Notes under the pieces: model-generated
What the model saw: the letters and a program-made list of their open reading frames with translations, nothing else
What the model was told of the DNA's origin: nothing
The model's database searches: none
Virus record (IMG/VR): IMGVR_UViG_3300032331_001429
Location: 1-56,894 of that record
DNA length: 56,894 bases
Direction: 5' to 3' (one strand)
Source of the DNA: a virus
Translations under genes and position numbers: made by a program
In this document: positions 20,501 to 28,106 of the stretch, one piece after another
Layout: every line of letters starts with the position of its first letter
Position numbering within the stretch: the stretch's first letter is position 1

Positions 20501-21899
20501 CTTCTGGTCTTATATAAGTTCTTTCTCCAGCCAGAAGTTTCTGCCTTATTCTTGCTGCGCCAGTATTTTTAACTAAGGAAAATTTAGGACTTAGATCAAA
20601 TATTGTCAATAATTTTTCATACCAAGGTAAGTCTTTAAAGTCTGTACCAGCTCCTACAGCTTTTCCGGCCTTAACAGATTTTTGAATTAACTCTGGAGCT
20701 TCTGCTCCTACAGCTTGATCAACAAATGTAGATATATAATCCTGTTTACCAGTTTCTACAGAAACAAGTTGAGCTTCTCCTTTAATTAAAGCTCTAGTTC
20801 TTTTTATTGGATTTATAAAAGCTAGATCAAAAAATGATCTTCTAGAAGAAAAACTAGTACCAACTCCGGTAAGTTTTTCAAATTTACTTACAAGTTGCCC
20901 TACTGCACTAGTCCTTTGTTTTACATCTAATTGTAATCTATCTTCCCTAGCTGCTCTTATCGGTTCTAAACGATCTCCAATTCTTCTTAATTTTTGTCCA
21001 GTCTGAAGTACTTGTTCTTCTATTACATCTCCACTAACCTTACTATAGCCAAGTACATTCCCTCCAATAAAATACCTAGGACCACTGAATGAGTCGGTAC
21101 CACCTAGGACTGCTACAGCTCTTTTTTCTCCAAACAAAGATTGAAATACATTAAATTGTCCAAATAGATCTACCTTAGGAACAAGACCAAAATTATAGTT
21201 CTTGTCCTGCACAGACTTCATAAACACACTTCTGAGTCTTGTGTCTCTTATAGACCCAGATACAGTTGTGTAAATATTTTTATCTAATACAGTGGAGTGA
21301 GATACTAATCCTTCTTCTACTGCTTCAGTTAAAGTATTCCACTGATTCTTTCCTATAACGTTATACCATCTACTTTGATTGCTAAGAACTTCTCCAACGG
21401 TTGCTCTTTGAAGTTTATCTCCAAAAAAGCTTGTATGGTTACCGTAGTTTACATGGCGACGATTTACAAATTCTGTTAAACGTTCTTTAAGAGTATTTCT
21501 GACTTCTCCGGCAGCTGTGCCTCCCAGGATATCCATACTGCCAGAAAGATCTTGAATAAGATCTATAGGCCCTAACTGTAAAGTGTTTTTCTTTATATTG
21601 AATACACTGTTAAGTAGAGACTTTATACCAGACGCACCGCTAGCTGCTGTAGAAGCACCAGAGTTTGCTATCTTGTCGACTTCTGTATTTAGAGCAGTTG
21701 GATGCCCCAAGAAGTGCAACATGTTAGCATATATATTACCCTCTCTAGCTAACTGAGTTTTAAATATCTTAGCGCCTAGGGCAACAGCGCCTATACCTGC
21801 TGCCCAAGGTAATAACCAGCTAGAGTTATCCCTTTGCTGTTCAGCAATTTCTTGCTGACGCTTTTGAATAATATAGTTTGGTTCTTCTGGAGGGGGCAC
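17589..21899 (-). CDS. Giant tape-measure-position protein, probably internal/ejected virion protein
   Basis: 1436 residues, starting at GTG in a TAGTG overlap with the chaperone-like gene upstream. It occupies the position of a tape measure protein: directly after tube and tail-chaperone genes and before hub genes. It has several Gly/Ala-rich hydrophobic segments (about 28-45 LLPWAAGIGAVALGAKIF, about 540-560, 645-660 and 1145-1190) in otherwise polar, Tyr/Pro-containing sequence. Such segments are seen in tape measures and injected pore-forming proteins. It lacks the long heptad-repeat coiled coil of classic tape measures, so part of its length may be globular. The C-terminus ends in a basic NN/RR tail resembling that of the neighbouring 1635-residue protein. 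Confidence 0.6.
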   Translation of the reverse strand: MPPPEEPNYIIQKRQQEIAEQQRDNSSWLLPWAAGIGAVALGAKIFKTQLAREGNIYANMLHFLGHPTALNTEVDKIANSGASTAASGASGIKSLLNSVFNIKKNTLQLGPIDLIQDLSGSMDILGGTAAGEVRNTLKERLTEFVNRRHVNYGNHTSFFGDKLQRATVGEVLSNQSRWYNVIGKNQWNTLTEAVEEGLVSHSTVLDKNIYTTVSGSIRDTRLRSVFMKSVQDKNYNFGLVPKVDLFGQFNVFQSLFGEKRAVAVLGGTDSFSGPRYFIGGNVLGYSKVSGDVIEEQVLQTGQKLRRIGDRLEPIRAAREDRLQLDVKQRTSAVGQLVSKFEKLTGVGTSFSSRRSFFDLAFINPIKRTRALIKGEAQLVSVETGKQDYISTFVDQAVGAEAPELIQKSVKAGKAVGAGTDFKDLPWYEKLLTIFDLSPKFSLVKNTGAARIRQKLLAGERTYIRPEEYFTAPVGSGGYTIKRSPLDEAYRSKPSVEKPLFYAAPESRLIPGITSTKDLTSYLAFRTSHLASATLAGISYAPAKSLVGNLTRLAAVPIIYGAAAEAIDYADYVSESITGISPKKTLASIYAGLRIAQQSARSAVGVQQGLKALEENYPGSVDSGLGFVLRNIAAPVATFAKLAKSTTIGKALAGAGAVLALIGGESPGQSPGELIEEYSGERKVPIRKGRFWFMGNTPMEGGEISRYDYSWYHKLMSDYRYRSTYGSKDEYYTYHSNVFGIPFPTPSNLGGLLNIFNPYRLEEINKGTRPYEVTGPMFENVPVFGPILGSTIGKLIKPTIERPPEKYLSNQGVLPEGLDPSTARDLGIPEINSTAPSYDDPIARLQKMANIATEPLGVYKFAMEFFGVKFTPSFQERADSSMLDSPARRLYAMQLGGAFGQTEFLRRFMLSDYGITANTASMVNRTRNTMPSFLPGKGSEFERDKSYFIDFSSGDPFLKIEDAESRLPGPGYEALNKLHSGRPGEYDVVDKFLILADVAPYSQAFKTYKKQVQGMQLDPYYQAKVERALDYKKGMTSIENRYPRHIDSLININNELGSNPIYDVTRGLYDFVTHDILAEVPWLGSKLAPFRDPYEKYRKQYVEGSEFPSWFHPYEDIVRPAITDTALSNPIIGAVKGAGIAFMMSGPLRFMNPLANAAGGLHSALNLPAISAGAVLGAGVSTARIMGGLPSNYVPEHVQAESDAVEYLDKLTYLKNRSLENYTLSAGMPGLSSQFKKMQGKTMVGATNPMTIRASLPRSSDKRYFDIFAQTPEENRQELVEGLPAYMGYALNRYWSGGKNRQATADQEVAEYFSEREIPSSDWLGWHPSVDTPSMKLKMIQHGLNGISDNYHRFGFYESHERTLNQIYPDLAEQSVTFTAPPNYSSLNNFYQTVGQNIAQGLGASTMNGTSHGARFTTRIQMDRSSEVKNNYRREYR

Positions 21900-22537
21900 T
21901 AGAGAGCTCTAAACATTTTATTGTCCGCGTCAAAGTCTGGCTTATCAGCAGCTTCTCTTGATAGTATTGCTGCAGCTTCTGGAGACATTTGCTTTTTTCT
22001 TCCTTTCTTGTCTGTAGAAGTAGTCGGAGTCTGAATCTCTAATTTTCTTCCTAGAGTAGACTCAGCTAACACCAGGTATTTACTTTGCTCTCTAGCGGTT
22101 ATTCTTTTGTGCTCTTTACCCAATATATTGCCAGTACCAGCTAATATAGTATTTTCTATTAACCCCTTGTCCGTGCCTATTTTAGCTCTTTCTTCCTCTA
22201 AACTTTTGTTAATGACCTGGATATCCCCAGGAGAAGATAAGAGCAATACAGACGAAGATAGAGCTTCTACAGCCCCTGCTGGGGCGTCATTTAGAAGATA
22301 ATCTTTACCACAGGTAGATAATAATAAAGCTTTAGCTATTATCCACTCGTCAATAATATACTCAGGGATAGTTTCTGATAAGGAAGCTATGGAGTCTAAT
22401 TCAGAAAGATATAAAGGTCTAAATACAAACTTGTCTCCAAATAGCTCATATAAAAAAAGCTGCTCAACCCTCTCGCGAAGATCGAGCAGCAAAAAACTGA
22501 ATTGTTCGGAGGTTATCCTAGATGCGTTAGAGTCCAC
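21899..22537 (-). CDS. Tail assembly chaperone-like protein
   Basis: 212 residues, located immediately upstream of the giant tape-measure-position gene. The N-terminal ~130 residues are mostly helical, with FVFRPLYLSELDSIASLSE. This pattern, an aromatic residue followed by a Leu/Arg-X-E-(hydrophobic) helix, resembles the fold of tail assembly chaperones. The C-terminus is basic (DKKGRKKQMSP). It ends with TAG overlapping the GTG of the next gene. In many myophages two chaperone products coat the tape measure during tube assembly. Here they seem to be separate genes, as no slippery heptamer is visible at the junction with the previous gene. Confidence 0.5.
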   Translation of the reverse strand: MDSNASRITSEQFSFLLLDLRERVEQLFLYELFGDKFVFRPLYLSELDSIASLSETIPEYIIDEWIIAKALLLSTCGKDYLLNDAPAGAVEALSSSVLLLSSPGDIQVINKSLEEERAKIGTDKGLIENTILAGTGNILGKEHKRITAREQSKYLVLAESTLGRKLEIQTPTTSTDKKGRKKQMSPEAAAILSREAADKPDFDADNKMFRAL

Positions 22538-22540
22538 ATC

Positions 22541-22909
22541 TCATAGTTCCTGAGGTTCTACTTCATCACCGAAGCCTGAGGCTTCCATTATAAGCTCAGA
22601 GAGCGAAGGTATAATACCAGCAGGTAAGGTAGCCAGGTCAAGCTGACTTCCTACCTTTGGATGAAGTACTGCGCGCAGGAATAGTTCCTCTTCTCCCTCC
22701 TCTTTCAGGAGGCTGAGTTGCGTATCTGCTGTTTCTTGTGAACTAGCCTTCCTGATAGCCTCAGTTTTGTCCGCCATCTTTTTCTGGATGTCACGGAATT
22801 CTTTTCTTGTTAAGCTTCTATAGATACACTCAATACCGGCCACCTTAGCCTTAAAGACTCTGTGTCCGTTTGCCTTTGCTGTATCAATTATTGATTGTGT
22901 GTCACTCAT
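22541..22909 (-). CDS. Tail assembly chaperone-like protein
   Basis: 122 residues. The pattern VFKAKVAGIECIYRSLTRKEFRDIQKK, followed by a helical middle, EEELFLRAVLHPKVG and LPAGIIPSLSELIMEASGFGD, fits the short chaperones encoded between tail tube and tape measure in contractile phages. In these, a small domain starts with a strand pair and an (S/T)-R-x-E-(F/Y) helix, and a C-terminal helix ends near a Gly. The expected role is binding the tape measure protein until tube polymerisation; it would not be in the mature virion. It is separated from the next chaperone-like gene by three bases and follows the tube-like paralogues. Confidence 0.6.
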   Translation of the reverse strand: MSDTQSIIDTAKANGHRVFKAKVAGIECIYRSLTRKEFRDIQKKMADKTEAIRKASSQETADTQLSLLKEEGEEELFLRAVLHPKVGSQLDLATLPAGIIPSLSELIMEASGFGDEVEPQEL

Positions 22910-22910
22910 A

Positions 22911-23633
22911 TTATTTAATTAACTTTATTTCTCTATTTTGTGCAATAAATTCATAGATCTCATACAGAGGTTCAGAACTACCTTCTGCCCCTGCTTGAGA
23001 AATATTTTGAGATACTTCAGTAAAGTGTACGTTGTTAAACCTTACAAACCAAGTAGAAAGGTCAGGATCTTGATAATATATGTCTATCTGATTCCCTACT
23101 GTAGAACTAGAATCTACAATCAAAGGACTTGGAAAACTTCTTGCTGCAATAAGTTCTGGCTGAGAAGATCTTGCACTATCTATAAATAACTTATTTAATG
23201 CATTTTTAGTAGCATCTTTTGTAGACTTATTTGAAATTAAGCTAGCAATGTATTCTGCTCTAGCTAGTTTGCTGTCTAAGGTGCTGTTTGCAGGTAATTC
23301 ATATTTTAATGTATTAAATAAATTTGCTTGATGCTGTTTTTCGGTAGATGGTCCAATATTAAAATTGTAATTATACAATTTAGGTTCATATACATCCTGC
23401 CGGGAAACTAGCACGCTGTTTAGATAACCTGGAAATGTAAAGTTAATAACAAATATACCTTGTACAATTCCTTTTCCTCTTACAGCTTTTGAAAATTCAA
23501 AATCATTATATCCATAAATAGGCACCTTAGGTATTGATTCTTTATAGTTAAATCCATAAGCCTGTTCAACATGGTAACCATTTATAAAAGCAGCTACAGT
23601 AGAAGCCGTCGAATAGATGTAGGTTTCTGTCAT
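22911..23633 (-). CDS. Tail tube-like paralogue 3
   Basis: 240 residues. It shares with the two tube-like proteins upstream the order PI(Y)G..., an RGK-G-(I/V)-x-G-x-(F/V)-V-(I/V) strand (AVRGKGIVQGIFVINF) and a C-terminal strand ending in FNNVHFTEVSQNIS...YEFIA. It is the most diverged of the three. Tube-fold proteins downstream of the major tube often act as baseplate-proximal tube initiators or hub adaptors, like T4 gp48/gp54, which share the gp19 fold. That role is inferred from position and paralogy. No membrane segment or signal is present. Confidence 0.6.
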   Translation of the reverse strand: MTETYIYSTASTVAAFINGYHVEQAYGFNYKESIPKVPIYGYNDFEFSKAVRGKGIVQGIFVINFTFPGYLNSVLVSRQDVYEPKLYNYNFNIGPSTEKQHQANLFNTLKYELPANSTLDSKLARAEYIASLISNKSTKDATKNALNKLFIDSARSSQPELIAARSFPSPLIVDSSSTVGNQIDIYYQDPDLSTWFVRFNNVHFTEVSQNISQAGAEGSSEPLYEIYEFIAQNREIKLIK

Positions 23634-23642
23634 AGTACTGCT

Positions 23643-24581
23643 TTAAAAATCTGGTACTAGTCCCTGCTCTCTCAGTATCTGCCTGCGCCGTTCTAGATCT
23701 TGTTCTTGTTGATCTTTTCTTAAACTATATGCTCTTCCTACTTGTATAGACTCTTCAACAGTTTTAAACAGATCTCTTTCTACTCTTGCTGTTATCGCGT
23801 TTTGCTGTATACTTACTAGTTTATTGTAGGCTGCGCCCATGCTATCTTCTACTAATTTACTTAAACTACTAAATGCAGCCTTAGCGCCTAACTCTCCATA
23901 TCTAATTGCTTGTTTAGTAATATTTTGGTAAGAACTCCCAGCTGTCAGTGGCATGACATCCGTTGCTACATAAGTATATGTAGTTTCTGTATATAAGTCA
24001 TCTACGCTATATGTAGTTCCGTAATTAGTTATGGTTATTCCATGTATTATTTGAGATGCAACAGCACCTGCTTCAGTACAAGCTGTAATGACTATAGAAA
24101 AAGGAGGAAGCTGGTCTGCGACTAGTGAAGTTGTAGCATTAGCAAAACTTTCTCCTATGCCAACATCTACTACATCATTAAAAGGATCTTTTTTAATTGT
24201 TGCAAACACAAGACTTCCAGCAAAAGTTCTTGCTCCTCTAGTGTACCCTATAGGACTAGATCTTCCAAATACTCTTATAGGAGAAACTGATCTAGTAGAA
24301 GAAATAGATATAGTTTGTAGATCTGCAAATATTTTAAACTTACGAGAATCTTCTCCTACCAAGGATCCTTTAGTAAGAAGTGGTAAGTATATAGCTGCTT
24401 TGATGTCGGGACCGGCAAACGTCTGGTACTCTTCGTACTTGCTCCATCTAGCAGAAGCATCTTTTTGATATCTCTTAGCCTGTAAATCAGTTATCTCATT
24501 GGCTAATGTATTAGCATAGTTTTTATAATAGTAAGGACTAGCTTTATAATGAGCTGGATTAGGTGATTGAAAACTAGTCAT
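23643..24581 (-). CDS. Tail tube-like paralogue 2 (extended)
   Basis: 312 residues. The core matches the 228-residue tube protein upstream: PIRVFG at about 101-106, RGARTFAGSLVFATI at about 115-129, then FSIVITACTEAGAVASQIIHG and SVDDLYTETTYTYVAT. It has an extra N-terminal ~60 residues and a helical, charged C-terminal extension (RKDQQEQDLERRRQILREQG). A second, larger tube-fold protein suggests a tube initiator, terminator or baseplate adaptor that caps one end of the tube. It is preceded by a strong GC-rich hairpin at 24604-24631 that could reduce its expression relative to the major tube. Confidence 0.68.
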   Translation of the reverse strand: MTSFQSPNPAHYKASPYYYKNYANTLANEITDLQAKRYQKDASARWSKYEEYQTFAGPDIKAAIYLPLLTKGSLVGEDSRKFKIFADLQTISISSTRSVSPIRVFGRSSPIGYTRGARTFAGSLVFATIKKDPFNDVVDVGIGESFANATTSLVADQLPPFSIVITACTEAGAVASQIIHGITITNYGTTYSVDDLYTETTYTYVATDVMPLTAGSSYQNITKQAIRYGELGAKAAFSSLSKLVEDSMGAAYNKLVSIQQNAITARVERDLFKTVEESIQVGRAYSLRKDQQEQDLERRRQILREQGLVPDF

Positions 24582-24603
24582 AGCTACTCTCTTAAATGGA
24601 AAT

Positions 24604-24631
24604 GGAGGAACGGACTGTTGCCCGCCCCTCC
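24604..24631 (-). terminator. GC-rich hairpin after the major tube gene (possible partial terminator)
   Basis: On the minus strand GGAGGGGCGG pairs with CCGTTCCTCC across an 8-base loop: ten pairs including two G-U wobbles. It lies between the tube gene stop and the next start. The tract that follows (ATTTCCATTT) is only weakly T-rich, so it may act as a leaky terminator or a 3' mRNA-stabilising hairpin, not as a full stop. Confidence 0.45.
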
Positions 24632-24650
24632 ATACTACGTGTCAGAAATA

Positions 24651-25337
24651 TTAGCCAGCAACGAATGCAGCCGACTTACCATCGCTGTTGACCTGGACGA
24701 ATCCTTGGTTACTCCAAGGAGTTATTGCAGTAGCAATAAATGTGCAGGCCTCATCTGTGGTTATGTCGTCGATAGACATTGACGATCCGACGTTCATAAC
24801 TTCAACGCCGTGGATCATCATTCTGGCCACCGAGCCGTACTCGTTAGATGCAGTCAACACAATGTCGAAGGGCAGAACTTGATCCAAGTAGTTAGGTTGG
24901 GCAAGGACCTTATCAAGAGCAATTCTTGATACGGTAGGCGATGCCGAACCAACTGCTGGACCTATAATGCCAGGAAGGACTTCGATAGTATTGATATTGA
25001 CGTCAGCAATCTCAAATCCTTGAGGAATCGAGTAACGGTTAGCTATATATGGTCTATCCTTCATCACCTCTAAGAGTGACGATCTATCAAACACGGTGAA
25101 GACTATAGAGCCAGCAATACCTCTCTTTCCACGGGAGAAGGATCTAGGATCCGCGTCTCCCATGGTGTAGATTGGAGCTTTCTCTCTCTGCACTGTGTAG
25201 GATATGCCCTGAAGTTCTCCTATAATCTTTCCTCCGAAAGTGGCGACCATGTCGACACCGGAGAAGCTATTATAGGTTTTAGAGAACGATGAGCCTGACT
25301 TTTGTGAGCCAGATGGTGATACGCCTTTAGTCGCCAT
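24651..25337 (-). CDS. Major tail tube protein (tube paralogue 1)
   Basis: 228 residues, immediately downstream of the tail sheath as expected for a contractile-tail tube protein. It is beta-rich with YTVQREKAPIYTMGDADP, the RGKRGIAGSIVFTVF strand, IVLTASNEYGSVARMMIHGVEVMN and SIDDITTDE...FIATAITP. This order is typical of myophage tubes whose subunits insert into ring interfaces. It has a canonical GGAGG site before the ATG. Its codons are visibly richer in G and C than the neighbouring minor tail genes, as for other high-copy virion proteins here. This suggests it is the major tube and that the two downstream paralogues are minor. Confidence 0.82.
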   Translation of the reverse strand: MATKGVSPSGSQKSGSSFSKTYNSFSGVDMVATFGGKIIGELQGISYTVQREKAPIYTMGDADPRSFSRGKRGIAGSIVFTVFDRSSLLEVMKDRPYIANRYSIPQGFEIADVNINTIEVLPGIIGPAVGSASPTVSRIALDKVLAQPNYLDQVLPFDIVLTASNEYGSVARMMIHGVEVMNVGSSMSIDDITTDEACTFIATAITPWSNQGFVQVNSDGKSAAFVAG

Positions 25338-25351
25338 TTTGCATTACCTCC

Positions 25352-27031
25352 TTATAGTTCCTTACTTAAGGAAACTACTAGGTTAATTTCCTGTATCTCG
25401 AATGCTGGGACTAGCGTGAGGTTGATATCAAGCTGTCCTAACACTCTCTGATCTGGAGTAGAAGAAATAGAGAAGTCATAGGAGTTTAGTGCTCCCTGTC
25501 CCTTCATGGACAGCAGTAACTGATCTATTTCAGCATCCAGAGCGTTCATCTGAGGAGCGTTGTTTGGCTCTCCGATGTATTTGTCTCCGACTGCTCTGAT
25601 CAGGTCTGCAGCAGCCGCTACAATTCTCATTGTGGTCAGTCTGGTGTAGTCTGATCTGACGTACTTAGTAACATTAAAGGCGCCAGTGATGCCGCTTGCG
25701 ACAGTTAGGCCTTTTGTTCTAGAATACATTGTTACGTGACGCATACCCGTCATGTCGTTTGCTTGTCTAGCAGACAGCAATCTAAGCGCCGTCAAGCCAC
25801 CGATTTGCTTATTAGTAGTCGATGACTGAGGAGCAAGGCTTGCGATCTTACCAGCGTAGGCCGATGCACAAGAGCTGTTTCTGCTTGTGTTAGCAGGAGA
25901 AGCACCAACGCCAAGAGCCACGGTTCTTGTTAGTGTACCAACGGTTCTCAGAGGAGCACTAAAGACGCTTATGTAAGCACCAGCGTCAATCTTGTTTCCT
26001 CTTGCGTCAGTTACAAGATTATCATCACTGTCCTGCGCCTGCCATCTTCCGAAGTACTCTGTCTTAACACTTGTAGAGCTTGTGGCCGATGTATCCGACA
26101 ACATGTTGCCAGCTTGATCGGCTGCGCCATACAGCCAGTACAGGTAGCTTGTAGCGTAGTTTGAAGCGTTTGTAATGTTTACTTCAGACTTGGTAGAGTC
26201 ACCTGGGTAAGTGTGGTATGCCTGCCACTCATTTATGAGCGAAGCAGAAGGTACACCAAACTCTATACCTGCGGCGATGCTTGCTTTTATTGCGTCTGTG
26301 AATATAGTAGAGTTACCATAGTGACCAGTAAGCAAGTTTGTTTTTGGCAATCCACCTTCGACAAGGCCAAAGAGTGAAGTGATTTCTCCGCTATAGGTAG
26401 TATTCTTGCCCAGTTCTGCTCTGTTGTCAAATATCCATTGAGTTGGAGACTTGACCGAGATAACGCCTACCGCCGAGTTAGACTCGCTAGTAGAACGATA
26501 GCAGAAATCAGCAAGTTGCTTACCAAAGTTCCATGTCTCAGGACTATATTCAAAGCTTCCTGTGAATCTCTCGTCGATAGCGACGCCGACAGGTACAACA
26601 ACATCAAGGTCTCTATTTCTGAGAACTTCATAGGCACCTGACAAGTCAACATATCTTCCCGAGTGGTTTGTGCTTGGTTGGATGTAGCTATGCAAAGCTG
26701 CTCCGTTCAATATATTTATAACCATTACTTCAACGTTAGGAGCACCTGCGTTTATAGCTTCTTCTATGGCCAAGGCAAGCTCGCCAGGAACTCTGCCGTT
26801 TTCGCCATAAGTTCCTTCACCTACCGACCCAGGATAAATAGTTTTGGGTAGATCAAAGTAAAGTGTGTTCATTGCCTTTTCCACAGAAGCAACTGTGTAG
26901 GGCTCTCTTATTTTTATGTTTGGGTTAGAAGTTACTCCAAGCAGAGTAACCTTTGGACCAGCGGGCGGAGGTGCTATCTTTAGCCCTAGGTCGTTTAAAG
27001 TAACATTGATTCCTGGAAGGTAATCAGCCAT
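25352..27031 (-). CDS. Tail sheath protein
   Basis: 559 residues, the contractile outer sheath. The N-terminus MADYLPGINVTLNDLGLKIAPPPAGPKVTLLGVTSN is typical of sheath proteins: a PGI/PGV start, then a strand leading to LLG. A Rossmann-like middle includes VEVMVINIL and DLDVVVPVGVAID. The C-terminal domain has RLTTMRIVAAAADLIRAV, and DQRVLGQLDINLTLVPAFEIQEINLVVSL is the closing strand donated to neighbouring subunits. It has a GGAGA ribosome-binding site and GC-richer codon use than the minor tail genes. It is followed by the tube gene with a 14-base gap. Its presence makes the phage a myovirus type. Confidence 0.93.
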   Translation of the reverse strand: MADYLPGINVTLNDLGLKIAPPPAGPKVTLLGVTSNPNIKIREPYTVASVEKAMNTLYFDLPKTIYPGSVGEGTYGENGRVPGELALAIEEAINAGAPNVEVMVINILNGAALHSYIQPSTNHSGRYVDLSGAYEVLRNRDLDVVVPVGVAIDERFTGSFEYSPETWNFGKQLADFCYRSTSESNSAVGVISVKSPTQWIFDNRAELGKNTTYSGEITSLFGLVEGGLPKTNLLTGHYGNSTIFTDAIKASIAAGIEFGVPSASLINEWQAYHTYPGDSTKSEVNITNASNYATSYLYWLYGAADQAGNMLSDTSATSSTSVKTEYFGRWQAQDSDDNLVTDARGNKIDAGAYISVFSAPLRTVGTLTRTVALGVGASPANTSRNSSCASAYAGKIASLAPQSSTTNKQIGGLTALRLLSARQANDMTGMRHVTMYSRTKGLTVASGITGAFNVTKYVRSDYTRLTTMRIVAAAADLIRAVGDKYIGEPNNAPQMNALDAEIDQLLLSMKGQGALNSYDFSISSTPDQRVLGQLDINLTLVPAFEIQEINLVVSLSKEL

Positions 27032-27041
27032 TTTTATTCTC

Positions 27042-28106
27042 CTATTGACGCAACTCTATACCACCAAATTGGTATTCGCCAGACCTGTAGAATAGTTCGC
27101 GGTACTCAGAATCGGTTAGCTCGCCAGTTACTAACTGATCGGCTATCCATCTAGGTGCATTGAACTTTCTATTTTTTACATCATTAAATTGCACGTCTAA
27201 GTTTATATCTATGTTTAGTATATCTCTACTGTAGACGGCTTCTAATTGCTCAGTCCTTAAATAGTACTGAGTGCCTCTAACTGAAAATGCCTGTCTCCAA
27301 GTCTTATCATATTGATCTTCTGATCTCTTAAAGAAGATAAGCTGACTAAGACCGTGCTGGATAAGGTTCCCAGTTTTTAGGCGCATGAATTGATCAAACC
27401 ATCTAATCAGTCTATCGCTGGTTCGCGGATCGTTAGACCAACTAGAAAATTCTACAATGTTATCAAAAAATTGTCCATAAATCTCAACAGTATGTCCCAT
27501 GACAAAGGGGTCTTTTACCGACTCTCTTAGTCTTGGTTTGTATTCCTTTTTGGAGTCAAAGACTCTTCCTAGGCTTCCGGGTTCCACGGATTTTACTGTC
27601 CAGGTTATGGTTGGAAATATAGGTGGAGGCTGTACTAACAGCTTCTCTAGGTTTGCTCCTACCAGATTTGGGATCTCATCTGGCATCTCGTGCCTGAACC
27701 TAATATATTTATCTTTAGCACTAAAATATTGAAGATGGTGAGAATGTTCTAGTGAAGGAGGATGTATAAGATCAAATTTTATAAGTCCTTCCCACAACCC
27801 GGTTTCTGGGTTTTTAATAATTTGGTCAACAGTATATACTTCACCAGTATTGGTATTTAATATTTTGTCGCCTTTAACAGGCTCAACAAACATAAATGGA
27901 AACAGTATAAGATTTTTATTAGTCTTATTAGGCACATAAGTCATTTGATGCCGAAGCATAAATAGACCTATATGTTCTATAGCATCTAATAAAGATAGAT
28001 TGCCTTCGTTCCGTGACTTTCTTCTTATTTCAAAACTTTGCAGATAAGAGTCAAAATATTGTATATAATTGTCACTAAACTCTGGGAGTTCATTGAGGTT
28101 CTGCAT
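27042..28106 (-). CDS. Neck or tail-completion protein, unknown family
   Basis: I place the start at the ATG at 28106 (MQNLNELPEFSDNY, about 354 residues). The longer frame from an ATG at 28160 would overlap the upstream gene by 71 bases and has no Shine-Dalgarno sequence, whereas 28106 has AGG just upstream and overlaps by only 17. The protein has an N-terminal helical part (LLDAIEHIGLFMLRHQM), a central mixed region and a C-terminal beta segment (FSVRGTQYYLRTEQLEAVYSRDILNIDINLDV). It lies between a zinc-motif neck-type gene and the sheath, the usual place of tail terminator or sheath-capping proteins. The function is inferred from position only. Confidence 0.6.
   Translation of the reverse strand: MQNLNELPEFSDNYIQYFDSYLQSFEIRRKSRNEGNLSLLDAIEHIGLFMLRHQMTYVPNKTNKNLILFPFMFVEPVKGDKILNTNTGEVYTVDQIIKNPETGLWEGLIKFDLIHPPSLEHSHHLQYFSAKDKYIRFRHEMPDEIPNLVGANLEKLLVQPPPIFPTITWTVKSVEPGSLGRVFDSKKEYKPRLRESVKDPFVMGHTVEIYGQFFDNIVEFSSWSNDPRTSDRLIRWFDQFMRLKTGNLIQHGLSQLIFFKRSEDQYDKTWRQAFSVRGTQYYLRTEQLEAVYSRDILNIDINLDVQFNDVKNRKFNAPRWIADQLVTGELTDSEYRELFYRSGEYQFGGIELRQ

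Noticed and set aside
17589-21899. RNA polymerase motifs in the 1436-residue neighbour
   Set aside because: No aspartate triad or flanking core motifs were found, so the polymerase call is limited to the 1635-residue protein.
21895-21905. TAG stop-codon reassignment, as in some large gut phages
   Set aside because: TAG ends the 212-residue gene in a TAGTG overlap and also ends the portal gene, with no continuing frame, so the code appears standard.
22530-22560. Programmed frameshift between the two tail-chaperone-like genes
   Set aside because: No slippery heptamer near the junction and a normal stop/start with a three-base gap.
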